A DNA stretch of 64,000 nucleotides from CAYNNQ01 sp964398785 (GCA_964398785.1 CAYNNQ010000002.1:93527-157526); one strand, 5' to 3'. Shown: positions 26,411 to 35,483, counted from the stretch's first letter. Program-made: numbers and translations. The notes: generated by a model not told the origin, from the letters alone.

Positions 26411-26638
26411 TTAAGTTTTTTGTCCCTTGGCCAGTATAAGGCGATATTCCTCGGTTTCTTCCCGGATTTCTTTTACCTCCCATCCCTTGCCTTCAGCTGC
26501 ACGCCCCACATTCTCCTTAGAAGCATCAGTATCCACCAGGACATGGACTTCTGCTTCGGATGTTTTTTTTAGTGCCTGTACTGTATCCAGAACCGGTTGG
26601 GGGCAGGACAGGCCACGGGCATCCACTGTATCTGCCAT
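26411..26638 (-). CDS. TusA/SirA-family sulfur (or selenium) carrier
   Basis: This 75-residue protein has the TusA signature DARGLSCPQPVLDT with the active CPxP Cys at C12, then a typical two-helix, four-strand fold. TusA proteins carry persulfide. Those next to YedE are often the YedF N-terminal type, linked to selenium metabolism. It sits 26 bases downstream of yedE with a GGAGGAT ribosome-binding site. Confidence 0.85.
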   Translation of the reverse strand: MADTVDARGLSCPQPVLDTVQALKKTSEAEVHVLVDTDASKENVGRAAEGKGWEVKEIREETEEYRLILAKGQKT

Positions 26639-26663
26639 TTGTAAATCCTCCTTTTTAAATATG

Positions 26664-27761
26664 TTAGACCGGTTTTTTGCGCATAGTGAACCCTATAGTC
26701 AGGCACACGGCCAAGCCAATGAACACGGCGGCTATGCCGTGGGGACCAACACCGGCCGGAGAGCTAGCCAGTCCAAAATTATGCGAGAATGCGGCACCCA
26801 CAATCATGCCCAACACGAATACCGCAGCGTCACCATCTCCTTCACCGGCCATAAACAGCTGTCTCCCAGGGCATCCTCCGGCCAGGGCGAAGGCCAGACC
26901 GGCTAGGACCATGCCGCCGAAATTCCAGAGTTCTTGGGTATGTGCAACTGGCTGATTGGCAAAGCCGGGATGGAATTGGCCAAAAAGGATGTTGGTCAAA
27001 AAGGCGAAGATAAGCAAGGCCACTACTCCAGCAAAGAGATGGGTCTGTTTGAAGAGGATTAGATCCCGGAAGGCCCCCATAGTGCAAAAGCGGCTGCGTT
27101 GGGCGATGATACCTACCACCAGTCCGACGAGTAGGGATATTCCGAGAGCGGCGTGCATTGCTCCCGGACCTTTTACACTGTAAAAGAGGATCCCGTTTTT
27201 GAGTTCTCCCTGTATTTGAGGATAGAGAAACATGAGGAGGAGGAAAAAGATCATAACTCCCGGCAAAATAAGCCCCGTGGATGTATAGGTCTTTTTACTG
27301 CTTCCCAGATTGTATCCCTTTTTTAGGAAAAGCGTACCAATCCAGATTCCGACAATGAGTCCAAGCAAACCGAATATGGCGTTCAGGTCGCCTCCGGAAA
27401 GACGAAGAATAGCCCGCCACGGGCATCCCAAGAAAACCAGCGCACCTATCATCGCGAATAGGCCGAGTATGAACCGAGTAATCGGCGCTGATCCGCTGCG
27501 CGGTCTAAAATCCCGAGTGGCGAATGCCGCAATCAGTGCTCCGAGGACAAATCCAATGATTTCCGGGCGCATATACTGAACCACCGAGGCCCGATGCATG
27601 CCCACTGCCCCGGCTATATCCCGTTCGAAACAGGCCACACAAATACCCATGTTTCCGGGGTTGCCCAGTTTCTGCAAGACTGCGGCCAGCACGCCGATAA
27701 CCGCACCCACAGCGATCACCCCCCAGCGGGTGGCAAAGAAGTTTTTCATCTTTTTTTCCAT
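26664..27761 (-). CDS. yedE: YedE-type membrane transporter, putative selenium transporter
   Basis: This 365-residue polytopic membrane protein has about ten segments in two YeeE/YedE repeats. Conserved Cys-bearing motifs are GICVACFERDIAG (first repeat), GALVFLGCPWR, SRFCTMGAFRD and LAGGCPGRQLFMAGEGDGD. The CVACFERDIAG segment is what I associate with the selenium-linked YedE group rather than the thiosulfate transporter TsuA. The ATG follows GGAGGG. Its neighbours TusA and DUF3343 agree with a Se/S import and relay system. Confidence 0.82.
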   Translation of the reverse strand: MEKKMKNFFATRWGVIAVGAVIGVLAAVLQKLGNPGNMGICVACFERDIAGAVGMHRASVVQYMRPEIIGFVLGALIAAFATRDFRPRSGSAPITRFILGLFAMIGALVFLGCPWRAILRLSGGDLNAIFGLLGLIVGIWIGTLFLKKGYNLGSSKKTYTSTGLILPGVMIFFLLLMFLYPQIQGELKNGILFYSVKGPGAMHAALGISLLVGLVVGIIAQRSRFCTMGAFRDLILFKQTHLFAGVVALLIFAFLTNILFGQFHPGFANQPVAHTQELWNFGGMVLAGLAFALAGGCPGRQLFMAGEGDGDAAVFVLGMIVGAAFSHNFGLASSPAGVGPHGIAAVFIGLAVCLTIGFTMRKKPV

Positions 27762-27995
27762 TTTCCCTCCAGTAAGGTTTGTTTTGAAACAATTGTACTT
27801 TTAGCTTCGGAGCTAATGCGGATGTTTAAATGCCTTTGGGCTCAATTCCAAGTAAGTCTAAACACAATCGAGGGAAAAAAGGCCAATAGCAATTTTTCAT
27901 TACTCAAGCCCATTTTGATAGACAGATTTAATAGATGGTTAGGGGAGAGAGTGGGAATCTGGTGTATGGTTGATTGTATTCATATTCAAAAGAAA

Positions 27996-28034
27996 GATGC
28001 GTTTGCAAAAATATGTTTTTACAGGCGCAACAGT
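27996..28034 (+). repeat. Short B-type hairpin (B7)
   Basis: GCGTTTGCAAAAATATG then TTTTTACAGGCGCAAC forms an AT-rich hairpin with the outer sequence of family B but without its interior; a similar one occurs at about 44516-44554. Confidence 0.5.
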
Positions 28035-28107
28035 ATTGCTTTTTTAAGCCCAAGACATATTGACCAATATCTGATAATAAAAGGAACCATTTATCTCCAC
28101 AAATAAA

Positions 28108-28151
28108 TTTATCCCTGTGTAGACAGGGATTTATCCCTGTGCAGACAGGGA
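28108..28151 (+). repeat. Two tandem 22-base hairpin units
   Basis: TTTATCCCTGTGTAGACAGG and a trailing GA, repeated once with a single T-to-C change. Each unit folds as TCCCTGT/ACAGGGA with a four-base loop. It lies about 70 bases after the end of the minus-strand membrane-protein gene. Confidence 0.8.
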
Positions 28152-28218
28152 TTTTCGGGAATGCTGGCCTAAATTATCTTAGACTGGAAAAGGGCTATTT
28201 TCGGGTTCCGAACGGAAA

Positions 28219-29157
28219 TTAGTTCAGCATGCCTTGTATTAACTGGGATGCGAAGGTTATCGTTCGAGGATGGTTGGGGAGCATGTTCATAAATTCCAGA
28301 TGGGCAAGGAGTCTCCCCATAAAGAGTATCCATAAGGCTAATTGGGCTAGAACTATTATCCCCTTGAAACGGAGCGGCTGTACGCTTTTTAGGAGTGTGA
28401 TGGACAAGGCAATGATAATGGCCGCAGAGATGAGGGTCAGCGTTCCGGGGATAATAAGGGGGGTGATATGGAAGTGAGGCCAAAGGAGGACAGCAATCCA
28501 GATGCATGTGGCAAAGCCGAGTATTATTCCGGCCAGAGTCCATTTACAGGAAAGCTTAAGAGCATAGCGATAGTAGTCCCGGCCGAAATCATCACGGTTG
28601 CGCCGGATTAATAGATATGCACTTCCCAATATCCCAGAAGCTAGCACTGAGAAGAAAAGCCACTGCAATACCAAGGGATAGATAAGAGACCCGGCGGAAG
28701 GGAGGTGTTGCAGGTCAAGGATCGGTTTCCTGGTTAATGCCGAGGTTAGAAGAAAAAAGGAGAAGATTGCGAAAAGAACGGCCGACATGGCCCCAAGAGT
28801 TGCATGAGTAGGTTTGTTGCTTTTCATTTTTTTCCAGCTACCCCAGTAAACAGTAAGTAAAACCACCCCCAATAAAAGGGGAGGGCCAAGGCGAAAAAGT
28901 ATAAAAATGGGGCTAATCAGGTAAATAGATGTTGTCATTTGCCACAGAAAGAGTATTAAAAAAGCCAAGGTTATGGCTGAGGCGATGACTATACCCATCC
29001 GGGCCATTTGCTGGGCGAATTTGTCCGCGAGTTTGTTTCCGCATTGTCCTGTAAGTTCACTACCCAAGGCCAGCACTGAAATGCCTAAAGGGGAAAGAAG
29101 GAAAATCAGAGCAAGTGGGGCCAGAATACCCAGACTCCATGTGTATTGAAATATCAT
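28219..29157 (-). CDS. Polytopic membrane protein of unknown function
   Basis: This 312-residue protein has about eight hydrophobic segments. A conserved-looking polar stretch, SELTGQCGNKLADKFAQQMA, follows the first segment, and a short cytoplasmic-type loop IRRNRDDFGRDYYRYALK lies in the middle. I do not recognise the family; a distant relation to cytochrome bd oxidase subunit I-like proteins is a guess. It is transcribed alone. A family-A repeat lies upstream. Confidence 0.6.
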   Translation of the reverse strand: MIFQYTWSLGILAPLALIFLLSPLGISVLALGSELTGQCGNKLADKFAQQMARMGIVIASAITLAFLILFLWQMTTSIYLISPIFILFRLGPPLLLGVVLLTVYWGSWKKMKSNKPTHATLGAMSAVLFAIFSFFLLTSALTRKPILDLQHLPSAGSLIYPLVLQWLFFSVLASGILGSAYLLIRRNRDDFGRDYYRYALKLSCKWTLAGIILGFATCIWIAVLLWPHFHITPLIIPGTLTLISAAIIIALSITLLKSVQPLRFKGIIVLAQLALWILFMGRLLAHLEFMNMLPNHPRTITFASQLIQGMLN

Positions 29158-29282
29158 CTGCGCACTCCTGTTCTTTGCGCTTGTTCTCTTTTCTAATCGG
29201 TTTAGTAATCCGCTACCAGCTTACGGGAAACGAAAATCTTTTGCCTTATATTTTTGCCCATGGCAAGATTTTAAACCAACCT

Positions 29283-29342
29283 CATTTCCGAATTGGAAAG
29301 GTGATATTTCTAAACCCGGAAATTTTTGAATTTCCGGATAAG
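29283..29342 (+). repeat. Family A repeat, 5'-truncated copy (A4)
   Basis: Only the right third of the element is present: CATTTCCGAATTGGAAAGG, TGATATTTCTAAACCCGG and the hairpin arm AATTTCCGGATAAG. The rest of the gap 29158-29488 shows no gene. Confidence 0.8.
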
Positions 29343-29488
29343 AAGTAGTTTGATATATTCTTTCCTTGAGATGAAAGGGGAAGACTTTTTTTCAAATTGG
29401 GTAGGCTGTCAAAGTTCCTTGAAAATTTTTTTTCCCTGGCCTAGGCTACCTTAGAAATTGAAAGGATTTAAAACGGGGTGGTTATCCT

Positions 29489-30289
29489 ATGCACAGATTT
29501 GTTCCGTTTCTTTGTATGGTGTTTTTGCTGTTGAACTTGGGCTGTGCCCAACATTTTTCAGAAAGCGATGCCTGGCGTCTGCAGAAGGCGGAGAAGGGTT
29601 TGTATTCAATGCAAGAGAAGCAAAAGGCCCAGCAAGAAAGGATAGCCAACCTTGATAATAGAGTTGAAAAGCTGGAAGAGGGATTAGCCAAGTTAAAAGA
29701 GGCTCAAAGCAAACAGTTGATGGAGCGGGAGTTAAGAGAGGAAAAAAGGGGTTTTGTTAAGGGGCCGCGCCCCGGGGAAAAGGCCCAGGTTAATTCCTCT
29801 GTTTCCAAGGCCTCCGCTGATACTTCAGCGGAACAGCCAAATAAAAAAAAGAATAGGTCTGTCTCAAAGCCCAAACAGGTTCCAAAAAAGACAAAAAAAG
29901 AACACCCAGAGTCAAAACAGGCTTCCTCAAAAAAAACTTCGCCCCAAAAGGTTTATAAACAGGCACTGCAACTTTTAAATAACGACAAGCCTTCCCTGGC
30001 TCGGGAAGGATTGTTGCGTTTCCAGGAGAATTACCCCGAAAGCCCCTTGCAACCTAACGCCCAATACTGGATAGGGGAAACCTATTATAATCAGGAGCGT
30101 TATGCACAGGCAATTCTCAGTTTTAAACAGGTCACCCAGAATTATCCGGACAGTGCCAAAGCCCCAGATGCCCTTTTCAAAATTGCCTACAGTTATGAAC
30201 AGCTCGGAGACAAGCAAAATGCCCGCTTTTATAGACGGATCCTGAAAGAGGATTATCCGGATTCACGGGCAGCATCTAAACTGAAATGA
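29489..30289 (+). CDS. CpoB/YbgF-like lipoprotein with TPR repeats
   Basis: This 266-residue protein has a signal peptide ending in lipobox LNLGC (C19), a short coiled coil, a Lys/Ser-rich linker (about 85-150) and C-terminal tetratricopeptide repeats (YKQALQLLNNDKPSLAREGL and onward to the YbgF-type end DYPDSRAASKLK). CpoB works in the periplasm with Tol-Pal and peptidoglycan synthesis. Here it precedes dprA with a 4-base overlap rather than tol-pal genes. A second, similar lipoprotein is at 36915-37841. Confidence 0.82.
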   Translation: MHRFVPFLCMVFLLLNLGCAQHFSESDAWRLQKAEKGLYSMQEKQKAQQERIANLDNRVEKLEEGLAKLKEAQSKQLMERELREEKRGFVKGPRPGEKAQVNSSVSKASADTSAEQPNKKKNRSVSKPKQVPKKTKKEHPESKQASSKKTSPQKVYKQALQLLNNDKPSLAREGLLRFQENYPESPLQPNAQYWIGETYYNQERYAQAILSFKQVTQNYPDSAKAPDALFKIAYSYEQLGDKQNARFYRRILKEDYPDSRAASKLK

Positions 30290-31458
30290 TGAATATGTTA
30301 GCGAGCGGAATGCCGGACATTGAGGGAAGCAGCACCAAATATAGCCGGGAGCGGGAACTTTGGGCCGGCCTTGTTTTGAACTGTTGCCGTTATTTAGGCC
30401 CCAAGACTTGGACAGGACTTGTCCGGACATACGGCAGCCCGGCAGCTGCTCTGGAGACCGGATACAGGCAGTGGCTGGAAGACTCCTTGGCCACTGAACG
30501 CCAGGTCCGTTCCCTGAAAAAAGGGGAGGCTTATGAAAAAGCCGAGGCAGTTCAGGAGCGTATACTTCGGAAAGGCCACAGGACACTTCTTTGGACCGAC
30601 CCGGAATATCCGGAGATCTTGAGCCACATATCCACTCCCCCCATCCTTCTCTATTACCGCGGAGATCCGGGCATATTGAACAAGGACTGCATAGCAGTGG
30701 TGGGCTCCCGCAAGTGTTCCCGTTACGGACTGGATATGACCAAAAGTATCTGCTCTGAATTATCCGCTGAGGGCGTGAGCATAGTTTCCGGTTTCGCCTC
30801 CGGAATTGACCGAGAGGCCCATTTTGCCGGTCTGTCTGGCGCCGGGAGGTCCATAGCCGTTTTAGGCACGGGCATAGACCTGATTTATCCCGCCGGAAAC
30901 CGCGATTTGTGGCAGGAAATGGAGAAGTCCGGTCTTGTCCTTACGGAGTTTTCGCCGGGGACGGAACCAGAGGGCCACAATTTCCCGCATCGCAATCGGA
31001 TAATTTCCGGTTTGTCCCGCGGGGTTTTGGTGACCCAGGGAGAACTCCAGAGTGGGAGCATGATCACCGCTTCGCTGGCTCTGGATCAGGGCAGGGAAGT
31101 TTTCGCTGTTCCCGGTGCTGTCAATATGCCGGGATACGAAGGCTGCAATCAGCTAATCAGGGACGGAGCTTATCTTGTACGCAATGCCCGGGATATACTG
31201 GAAGTCCTGGAATGTGGAGTCCAGCCTCCGGCTCCGGAAACAGAGCTTTCCTCGGGGATTGATTTTTCTTCTTTGGACCTCAACGAAGGGGAGAGGCAGA
31301 TAGTGGATCTGATTTTCCGGGAAAATGAAGTGCACATTGATGTCCTTACCCGAAATACGGGCCTTGATAGTGCAGATATTTCCCGAATAGTAACCGGTTT
31401 GGAGATCCGGGGGATTGTCCGCAGGGCTCCGGGTATGTATTATAGTTTGGCCCTTTAG
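30286..31458 (+). CDS. dprA: DNA processing protein DprA (Smf)
   Basis: This 390-residue protein has an N-terminal SAM-like region and the Rossmann-type DprA core (IAVVGSRKCSRYGLDM, VSGFASGIDREAH, VLGTGIDLIYPAGN, FPHRNRIISGLS, SGSMITASLALDQGREVFAVPG). It ends in a winged-helix DprA_WH domain. DprA loads RecA on incoming single-stranded DNA in natural transformation. It overlaps the preceding lipoprotein gene by 4 bases. Confidence 0.95.
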   Translation: MMNMLASGMPDIEGSSTKYSRERELWAGLVLNCCRYLGPKTWTGLVRTYGSPAAALETGYRQWLEDSLATERQVRSLKKGEAYEKAEAVQERILRKGHRTLLWTDPEYPEILSHISTPPILLYYRGDPGILNKDCIAVVGSRKCSRYGLDMTKSICSELSAEGVSIVSGFASGIDREAHFAGLSGAGRSIAVLGTGIDLIYPAGNRDLWQEMEKSGLVLTEFSPGTEPEGHNFPHRNRIISGLSRGVLVTQGELQSGSMITASLALDQGREVFAVPGAVNMPGYEGCNQLIRDGAYLVRNARDILEVLECGVQPPAPETELSSGIDFSSLDLNEGERQIVDLIFRENEVHIDVLTRNTGLDSADISRIVTGLEIRGIVRRAPGMYYSLAL

Positions 31459-31484
31459 AACGGAGAGAGAGGAGCGTTAGATAA

Positions 31485-31832
31485 ATGCAAAAAATACCTA
31501 TCAATTTGGCCCGAGAGGGAATGGTTCTGGAAAAACCGGTAATGCGGGATAACGGAATGGTCCTGGTCGGGGAAGGTACAGAGATTACTCCAAAGCTTGT
31601 CCAGCGTCTGGAAAACATGGGGATATCCAAAATCGTGGTCAAGGGCGAGCCTGTAGATATGGAAGGCATGGCCGGCGGGACTTCATTTTCCAAGAGGGCG
31701 GAAAGACTGGATCATCTTTTTCGTCAGTTCTCCGAAGACGAGTGGATGCAGCAGGTAAAAGAGTTCGTTAGGAGTTATTTCCAGCAAAAGGCGGCCGAAG
31801 AAGCCGCCTTTTCTGAATCCACAGGGGAATAG
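31485..31832 (+). CDS. Small protein resembling the domain that precedes HD-GYP/HDOD proteins
   Basis: This 115-residue protein starts with the pattern INLAREGMVLEKPVMRDNG, then VLVGEGTEITPKLVQRLENM and ISKIVVKG. This is the small beta-rich module (DUF3391-like) often fused to HD-GYP domains. The C-terminal half is helical and ends in an acidic tail. It is followed 13 bases later by an HDOD gene, as though the two halves of a usual fusion were separate genes. Function is unknown. Confidence 0.55.
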   Translation: MQKIPINLAREGMVLEKPVMRDNGMVLVGEGTEITPKLVQRLENMGISKIVVKGEPVDMEGMAGGTSFSKRAERLDHLFRQFSEDEWMQQVKEFVRSYFQQKAAEEAAFSESTGE

Positions 31833-31845
31833 GAGTAGCCGTTTT

Positions 31846-32685
31846 ATGGAAGATTTGCGTGTGGAAAGAAAGGGTCAGATTCTGGCGGTCAAGGACTTGC
31901 CGACCTTACCCACGGTCTTGGACGAGGTGACCAAACTGGTCCAGGACCCCAATTCCTCTACTGAGCAGGTAGCTGCAGTTATTTCCAGGGATCAGGTCCT
32001 CTCGGCTAAGGTACTCAAAATGGTTAATTCCCCTATATACGGATTCCCACGGCGCATCGGATCGATACAGCATGCCCTGGTCCTTTTGGGGTTCAATGTG
32101 ATTCGCGGCCTGATAATAAGCACTTCTGTTTTTGATGTTATGGCCAAAAGTATGTTCGGCTTGTGGGAACATAGTCTGGGCTGTGCCCTGGCTTGTTCCA
32201 GTGTGGCCAAAATGGCCGGATTCAAGGACCCGGAGGAATATTCCGTAGCCGGTTTACTGCATGACCTGGGCAAGGTGGTTATTGCCTTGCAGTTGCCTGA
32301 ATTAAAGGAAGAGGTGGATACTCTGGTCCGGGAGGAGGACCTGCTCTATGTAGATGCCGAAAACAAGGTCCTGGGATTCGGACATGACCGGGTTAATGCT
32401 TGGCTCGCCGATCACTGGAACCTTCCCAAGAAAATCCGGGAGGGATTGGTGTGGCATCACCGTCCCCGCTCAGCCCAGATGTATCCGGAAATGGGCTGCG
32501 TTGTTCATTTAGCCGATTTCTTGGCCCGTCTTTATGAGGTGGGTAACAGCGGAGATGACAATGTGAGTTATCTGCGTCAGTATGCCTTGAACACCTTGGA
32601 TGTCCAGTTGTCCGATATGGAAAAGGTCATGGACGACCTGGGCGAGCAATTTATGGAAATATCTAGCTTTCGACCTGATGAATAG
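31846..32685 (+). CDS. HDOD-domain signalling protein
   Basis: This 279-residue protein has an HDOD domain beginning LPTLPTVLDEVTKLVQDP and containing SPIYGFPRRIGSIQHALVLLG and LLHDLGKVVIALQ. HDOD domains resemble HD hydrolases but usually lack full metal ligands and act in signalling, often tied to chemotaxis or c-di-GMP. It lies between the DUF3391-like gene and a diguanylate cyclase-like gene on one strand. Confidence 0.9.
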   Translation: MEDLRVERKGQILAVKDLPTLPTVLDEVTKLVQDPNSSTEQVAAVISRDQVLSAKVLKMVNSPIYGFPRRIGSIQHALVLLGFNVIRGLIISTSVFDVMAKSMFGLWEHSLGCALACSSVAKMAGFKDPEEYSVAGLLHDLGKVVIALQLPELKEEVDTLVREEDLLYVDAENKVLGFGHDRVNAWLADHWNLPKKIREGLVWHHRPRSAQMYPEMGCVVHLADFLARLYEVGNSGDDNVSYLRQYALNTLDVQLSDMEKVMDDLGEQFMEISSFRPDE

Positions 32686-32734
32686 GGAAAAAGTATACTT
32701 GGCCTGGACACATGAGTCGGACTTGATATGTGTG

Positions 32735-32800
32735 GCATCCAAAAAGGTCAAGCGGAGGGAATATAAAAAATCCATATCCTGTCCGGGAAAGCCGGGTATA
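32735..32800 (+). repeat. Family C repeat fragment (C5)
   Basis: GCATCCAAAAAGGTCAAGCG and GAATATAAAAAATCCATATC match the C-family core with several changes. It lies between the HDOD gene and the GGDEF gene. Confidence 0.6.
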
Positions 32801-32852
32801 GGAGTGGACATTCCTTCTTTCTCTGGGAAAGCTTGGGGGAACGGGTGTGTAG

Positions 32853-33791
32853 ATGCCTCTTTTTGAACGTTATCATTTTTTTCTGGTCTCGGATGATCCG
32901 GATAAATATCAGGTACTCAAGGAGATAATGCCCCGGGCGGAATGGTCGGTATTCGAGCGGGGTGCCGGAGCAATAGAACATATATTCAATGATCCTCCGG
33001 AGCTTCTGGTAGTGGACAATGCACTCCCCGATTTTGGAGGACAGGAACTCGTCCGGATCCTCAAAAGTGAAAATGTTTATCGGCAGGTCCCTGTGGTTTT
33101 ATGCATTTCCCAGTCTGACCTTTCTCAAGGTATCGATTTTAGCACTGTTGAGGCGGATGATTTTCTGCTTTCCCCTTTGGGCAGAATAGAGGCGGAGGCC
33201 AGGCTCAATTTGGTTTTGGCCCGTTCCGCCCGTGCCCTGGACGCCAATCCATTAACCAAACTACCCGGGAATACTTCAATAATCCATAAAATACAGGATC
33301 TCATAGATAAGAAAGAAGAGTTCGCTTTGGCTTATGCAGATTTGGATCATTTTAAGTCATTCAACGACAAGTACGGTTTCTCTCGTGGAGACGAGATCCT
33401 CATGATGACTTCCCGGGTTATAGTAAACACTATCCGTGCCTTCGGGGGAATGGATTCCTTTGTCGGGCATATCGGCGGGGACGATTTTGTATTCATTGTC
33501 CCTGTGGACTTGGCGGAGCAGGTATGCCGGATGGTGATTCAAAGCTTCGACAGCATCGTGCCCAATTTTTATGATCAGGAGGATCGGGAACAGGGAGGGA
33601 TTGTCTCCACGGATCGTCAGGGCAATGTGCGGAATTATTCCCTGATGGCCATCTCTTTGGCTGTTGTGTTCAATTTGGACGGACAACTCACTCACTATGG
33701 ACAGGCCTCGCAGCGGGCCATGAATTTGAAAAAGAAGGCAAAAAAGGATCCGCAGAGCACATATGTCCTGGATAGACGCAAATCCACCTGA
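32853..33791 (+). CDS. Receiver-like plus GGDEF (diguanylate cyclase) protein
   Basis: This 312-residue protein has an N-terminal receiver-like domain (FFLVSDDPDKYQ; the probable phospho-Asp lies in LLVVDNALP) and a GGDEF domain (LAYADLDHFKSFNDKYGFS; active loop GGDDF). No RxxD inhibitory site precedes the active loop. It could make c-di-GMP, although the second half of the domain is unusual in sequence. The downstream recombinase gene starts inside its last codons. Confidence 0.82.
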   Translation: MPLFERYHFFLVSDDPDKYQVLKEIMPRAEWSVFERGAGAIEHIFNDPPELLVVDNALPDFGGQELVRILKSENVYRQVPVVLCISQSDLSQGIDFSTVEADDFLLSPLGRIEAEARLNLVLARSARALDANPLTKLPGNTSIIHKIQDLIDKKEEFALAYADLDHFKSFNDKYGFSRGDEILMMTSRVIVNTIRAFGGMDSFVGHIGGDDFVFIVPVDLAEQVCRMVIQSFDSIVPNFYDQEDREQGGIVSTDRQGNVRNYSLMAISLAVVFNLDGQLTHYGQASQRAMNLKKKAKKDPQSTYVLDRRKST

Positions 33792-34686
33792 GCCGGTTCA
33801 GCTTTTCCTGGCATATCTGGATATTGAGAAGGGCTATGCTTCGGCCACTCAAGCTGCTTATTGCCGGGATCTGGATCAATTCCACTCCTTTCTGGGGGAA
33901 GTGGGAAAGGGTCTGGATGCCCCGGAACAGGTGCAGGGTCGCGAGATCCGCATGTTTTTGGGGGCCCTCCATGAGAAAGGGATTGCCAAATCATCCATGG
34001 CCCGTAAGCTCTCTTCTTTGCGCTCCTTTTTCCGTTTTCTTTTGCGCAGGGACAGGATACGGGAAGACCCCTGCCGTGGCATGCACAATCCCAAACAGGT
34101 CAAAGCCCAGCCGGATACCCTGAATGTGGATCAAGTATTAACCCTTCTCCGGGAAAACAGTGCCCCTGATCCTCGATCCCTCCGGGATTTGGCTCTAGCC
34201 GAAGTTATGTACGGCTCTGGGCTTCGGGTGAGCGAAGCTACAGGGCTGAACCTGGAGGATTTGGATTTGAAGCAGGGGATATCCCGGGTGCGGGGGAAAG
34301 GACAGAAAGAACGCCTGAGCCCTTTAACCAATCCAGCAGTACGTTCCCTGTCAGCTTATCTGGAGCATAGAGCCGCTTTTGCTCCCCACCACCGAGAGGA
34401 AGCGGTCTTTCTTGGCGTAAGGGGGAAGAGGTTGAATCGACGCCAAGTGCGGCGCATACTGGAGAGTATGTGTTTGCAGGCAGGGCTCCCGGCCGCCGTA
34501 AGCCCGCATGATTTGCGGCATAGCTTTGCGACCCACATATTGCAGGGAGGAGCTGATTTAAGGAGCGTACAGGAGCTTCTGGGGCATGAGCGGATCAGTA
34601 CTACTCAGCGCTATACCCACCTCGATCTGGACAACATTTCGCGGATCTACGATAAATCCCATCCTCGTTCTAGCAACAAGAAATAG
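33763..34686 (+). CDS. Xer-type tyrosine recombinase (XerC/XerD)
   Basis: This 307-residue recombinase has an N-terminal SAM-like core-binding domain and a catalytic domain with Arg in YGSGLRVSE, Lys in VRGKGQKER, the HxxR box SPHDLRHSFATH, then GHERISTTQRYTH with the nucleophilic Tyr. Xer recombinases resolve chromosome dimers at dif. It overlaps the GGDEF gene by 29 bases, so it is in an ordinary operon and not at the edge of an integrated element. I see no dif-like site in the window. Confidence 0.93.
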   Translation: MSWIDANPPEPVQLFLAYLDIEKGYASATQAAYCRDLDQFHSFLGEVGKGLDAPEQVQGREIRMFLGALHEKGIAKSSMARKLSSLRSFFRFLLRRDRIREDPCRGMHNPKQVKAQPDTLNVDQVLTLLRENSAPDPRSLRDLALAEVMYGSGLRVSEATGLNLEDLDLKQGISRVRGKGQKERLSPLTNPAVRSLSAYLEHRAAFAPHHREEAVFLGVRGKRLNRRQVRRILESMCLQAGLPAAVSPHDLRHSFATHILQGGADLRSVQELLGHERISTTQRYTHLDLDNISRIYDKSHPRSSNKK

Positions 34687-34748
34687 CCTTTTCTCTCCCC
34701 AGTATTTTAAGGTGTCGGGGAGCCAAGGGCCTTTACAGATCCGCAATT

Positions 34749-35483
34749 TTAGACGTCTTTCGCTCCAGTCCTTTTGTTCGGGATAAACAACTGGTATTCT
34801 GTAGATCCATTCCCTCGATTGAGGGTTGGTTCCCAGTTAAGTTCCCGGCAAAGTTCTTCCAGCAAAAACAGTCCCAGTCCCAGGTGTCCTTTTTTTGTGG
34901 AAGTGCCCGCTTCCCAGGGGGAATCGACGCATATTTCCGTGGGGGAATGGAGATTAAACCTTATACCATTGTTTTCCGGGACAGCCTGAAGCGTGACATG
35001 ATGATCCCCCTCCGGGTCCTTTTGCTGGCAACCCTCCACAGCGTTGGCCAAGGGCTGTTCCAGGCAGAAGGTTAGTGCGTAGGCCGGTAGTTCCAGGTTG
35101 GGTAAGGATTCGGATATATTCAGGTCTATGTGCGTTTTGTGCTTGCAGTAGAGGTCATTGGTCCAAAAGCGCTGAAGCCAGTTCAGGAAATCGGGAACAC
35201 TGGTCTGGATCAATTCTTTTTGGGTATAGAAGGACCACTGGCTGTTTATATGCATGAAATCCATCAGTCCGTTGGTATTGTCATTGATTTTTTGCATGCG
35301 GGATCCGAATTCGGACAAAGGGGTTTCCGGACTGGAGTTCATCTTGGAATTTATAAGCGAGAACTGCATATCCAGGATATGCACATAATTGTTCAGGTTA
35401 TGCGTCACCCCCGGTAGCTTCATTCCGGCATACATTTGGAGATAAATAGGTACCCAGGTGCGCCAGGAGATGTCATTAATCAT
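34749..35483 (-). CDS. Histidine-kinase-like ATPase, short cytosolic form
   Basis: This 244-residue protein has an H-box-like helix (GVTHNLNNYVHILDMQF) and a reduced HATPase domain with an N-box-like region (LEQPLANAVEG) and the G2-type motif KKGHLGLGLFLLEELC. The usual DxGxG box is not obvious. It has no membrane segment or sensor domain. It overlaps the upstream PilZ gene by 8 bases, so the two probably act together. Whether it phosphorylates anything is unclear. Confidence 0.65.
   Translation of the reverse strand: MINDISWRTWVPIYLQMYAGMKLPGVTHNLNNYVHILDMQFSLINSKMNSSPETPLSEFGSRMQKINDNTNGLMDFMHINSQWSFYTQKELIQTSVPDFLNWLQRFWTNDLYCKHKTHIDLNISESLPNLELPAYALTFCLEQPLANAVEGCQQKDPEGDHHVTLQAVPENNGIRFNLHSPTEICVDSPWEAGTSTKKGHLGLGLFLLEELCRELNWEPTLNRGNGSTEYQLFIPNKRTGAKDV

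Larger units (their letters stand above)
27762..28218. other. Intergenic region with a short B-type hairpin and a tandem repeat
   Basis: No gene is convincing here. It holds a short B-like hairpin (27996-28034) and two tandem copies of a 22-base hairpin (28108-28151). An open frame across it shows no coding features. Confidence 0.5.

Noticed and set aside
27594..28106. 170-codon frame opposite the yedE start
   Set aside because: It overlaps the yedE N-terminus and a repeat hairpin, and has no coding features.
28108..28151. Two repeat units as a CRISPR start
   Set aside because: The units are adjacent without spacers and no cas genes are present.
33763..34686. Xer recombinase as the integrase of a genomic island
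   Set aside because: It overlaps a chromosomal signalling gene, shows the housekeeping Xer pattern, and no att-like repeats or tRNA are nearby.
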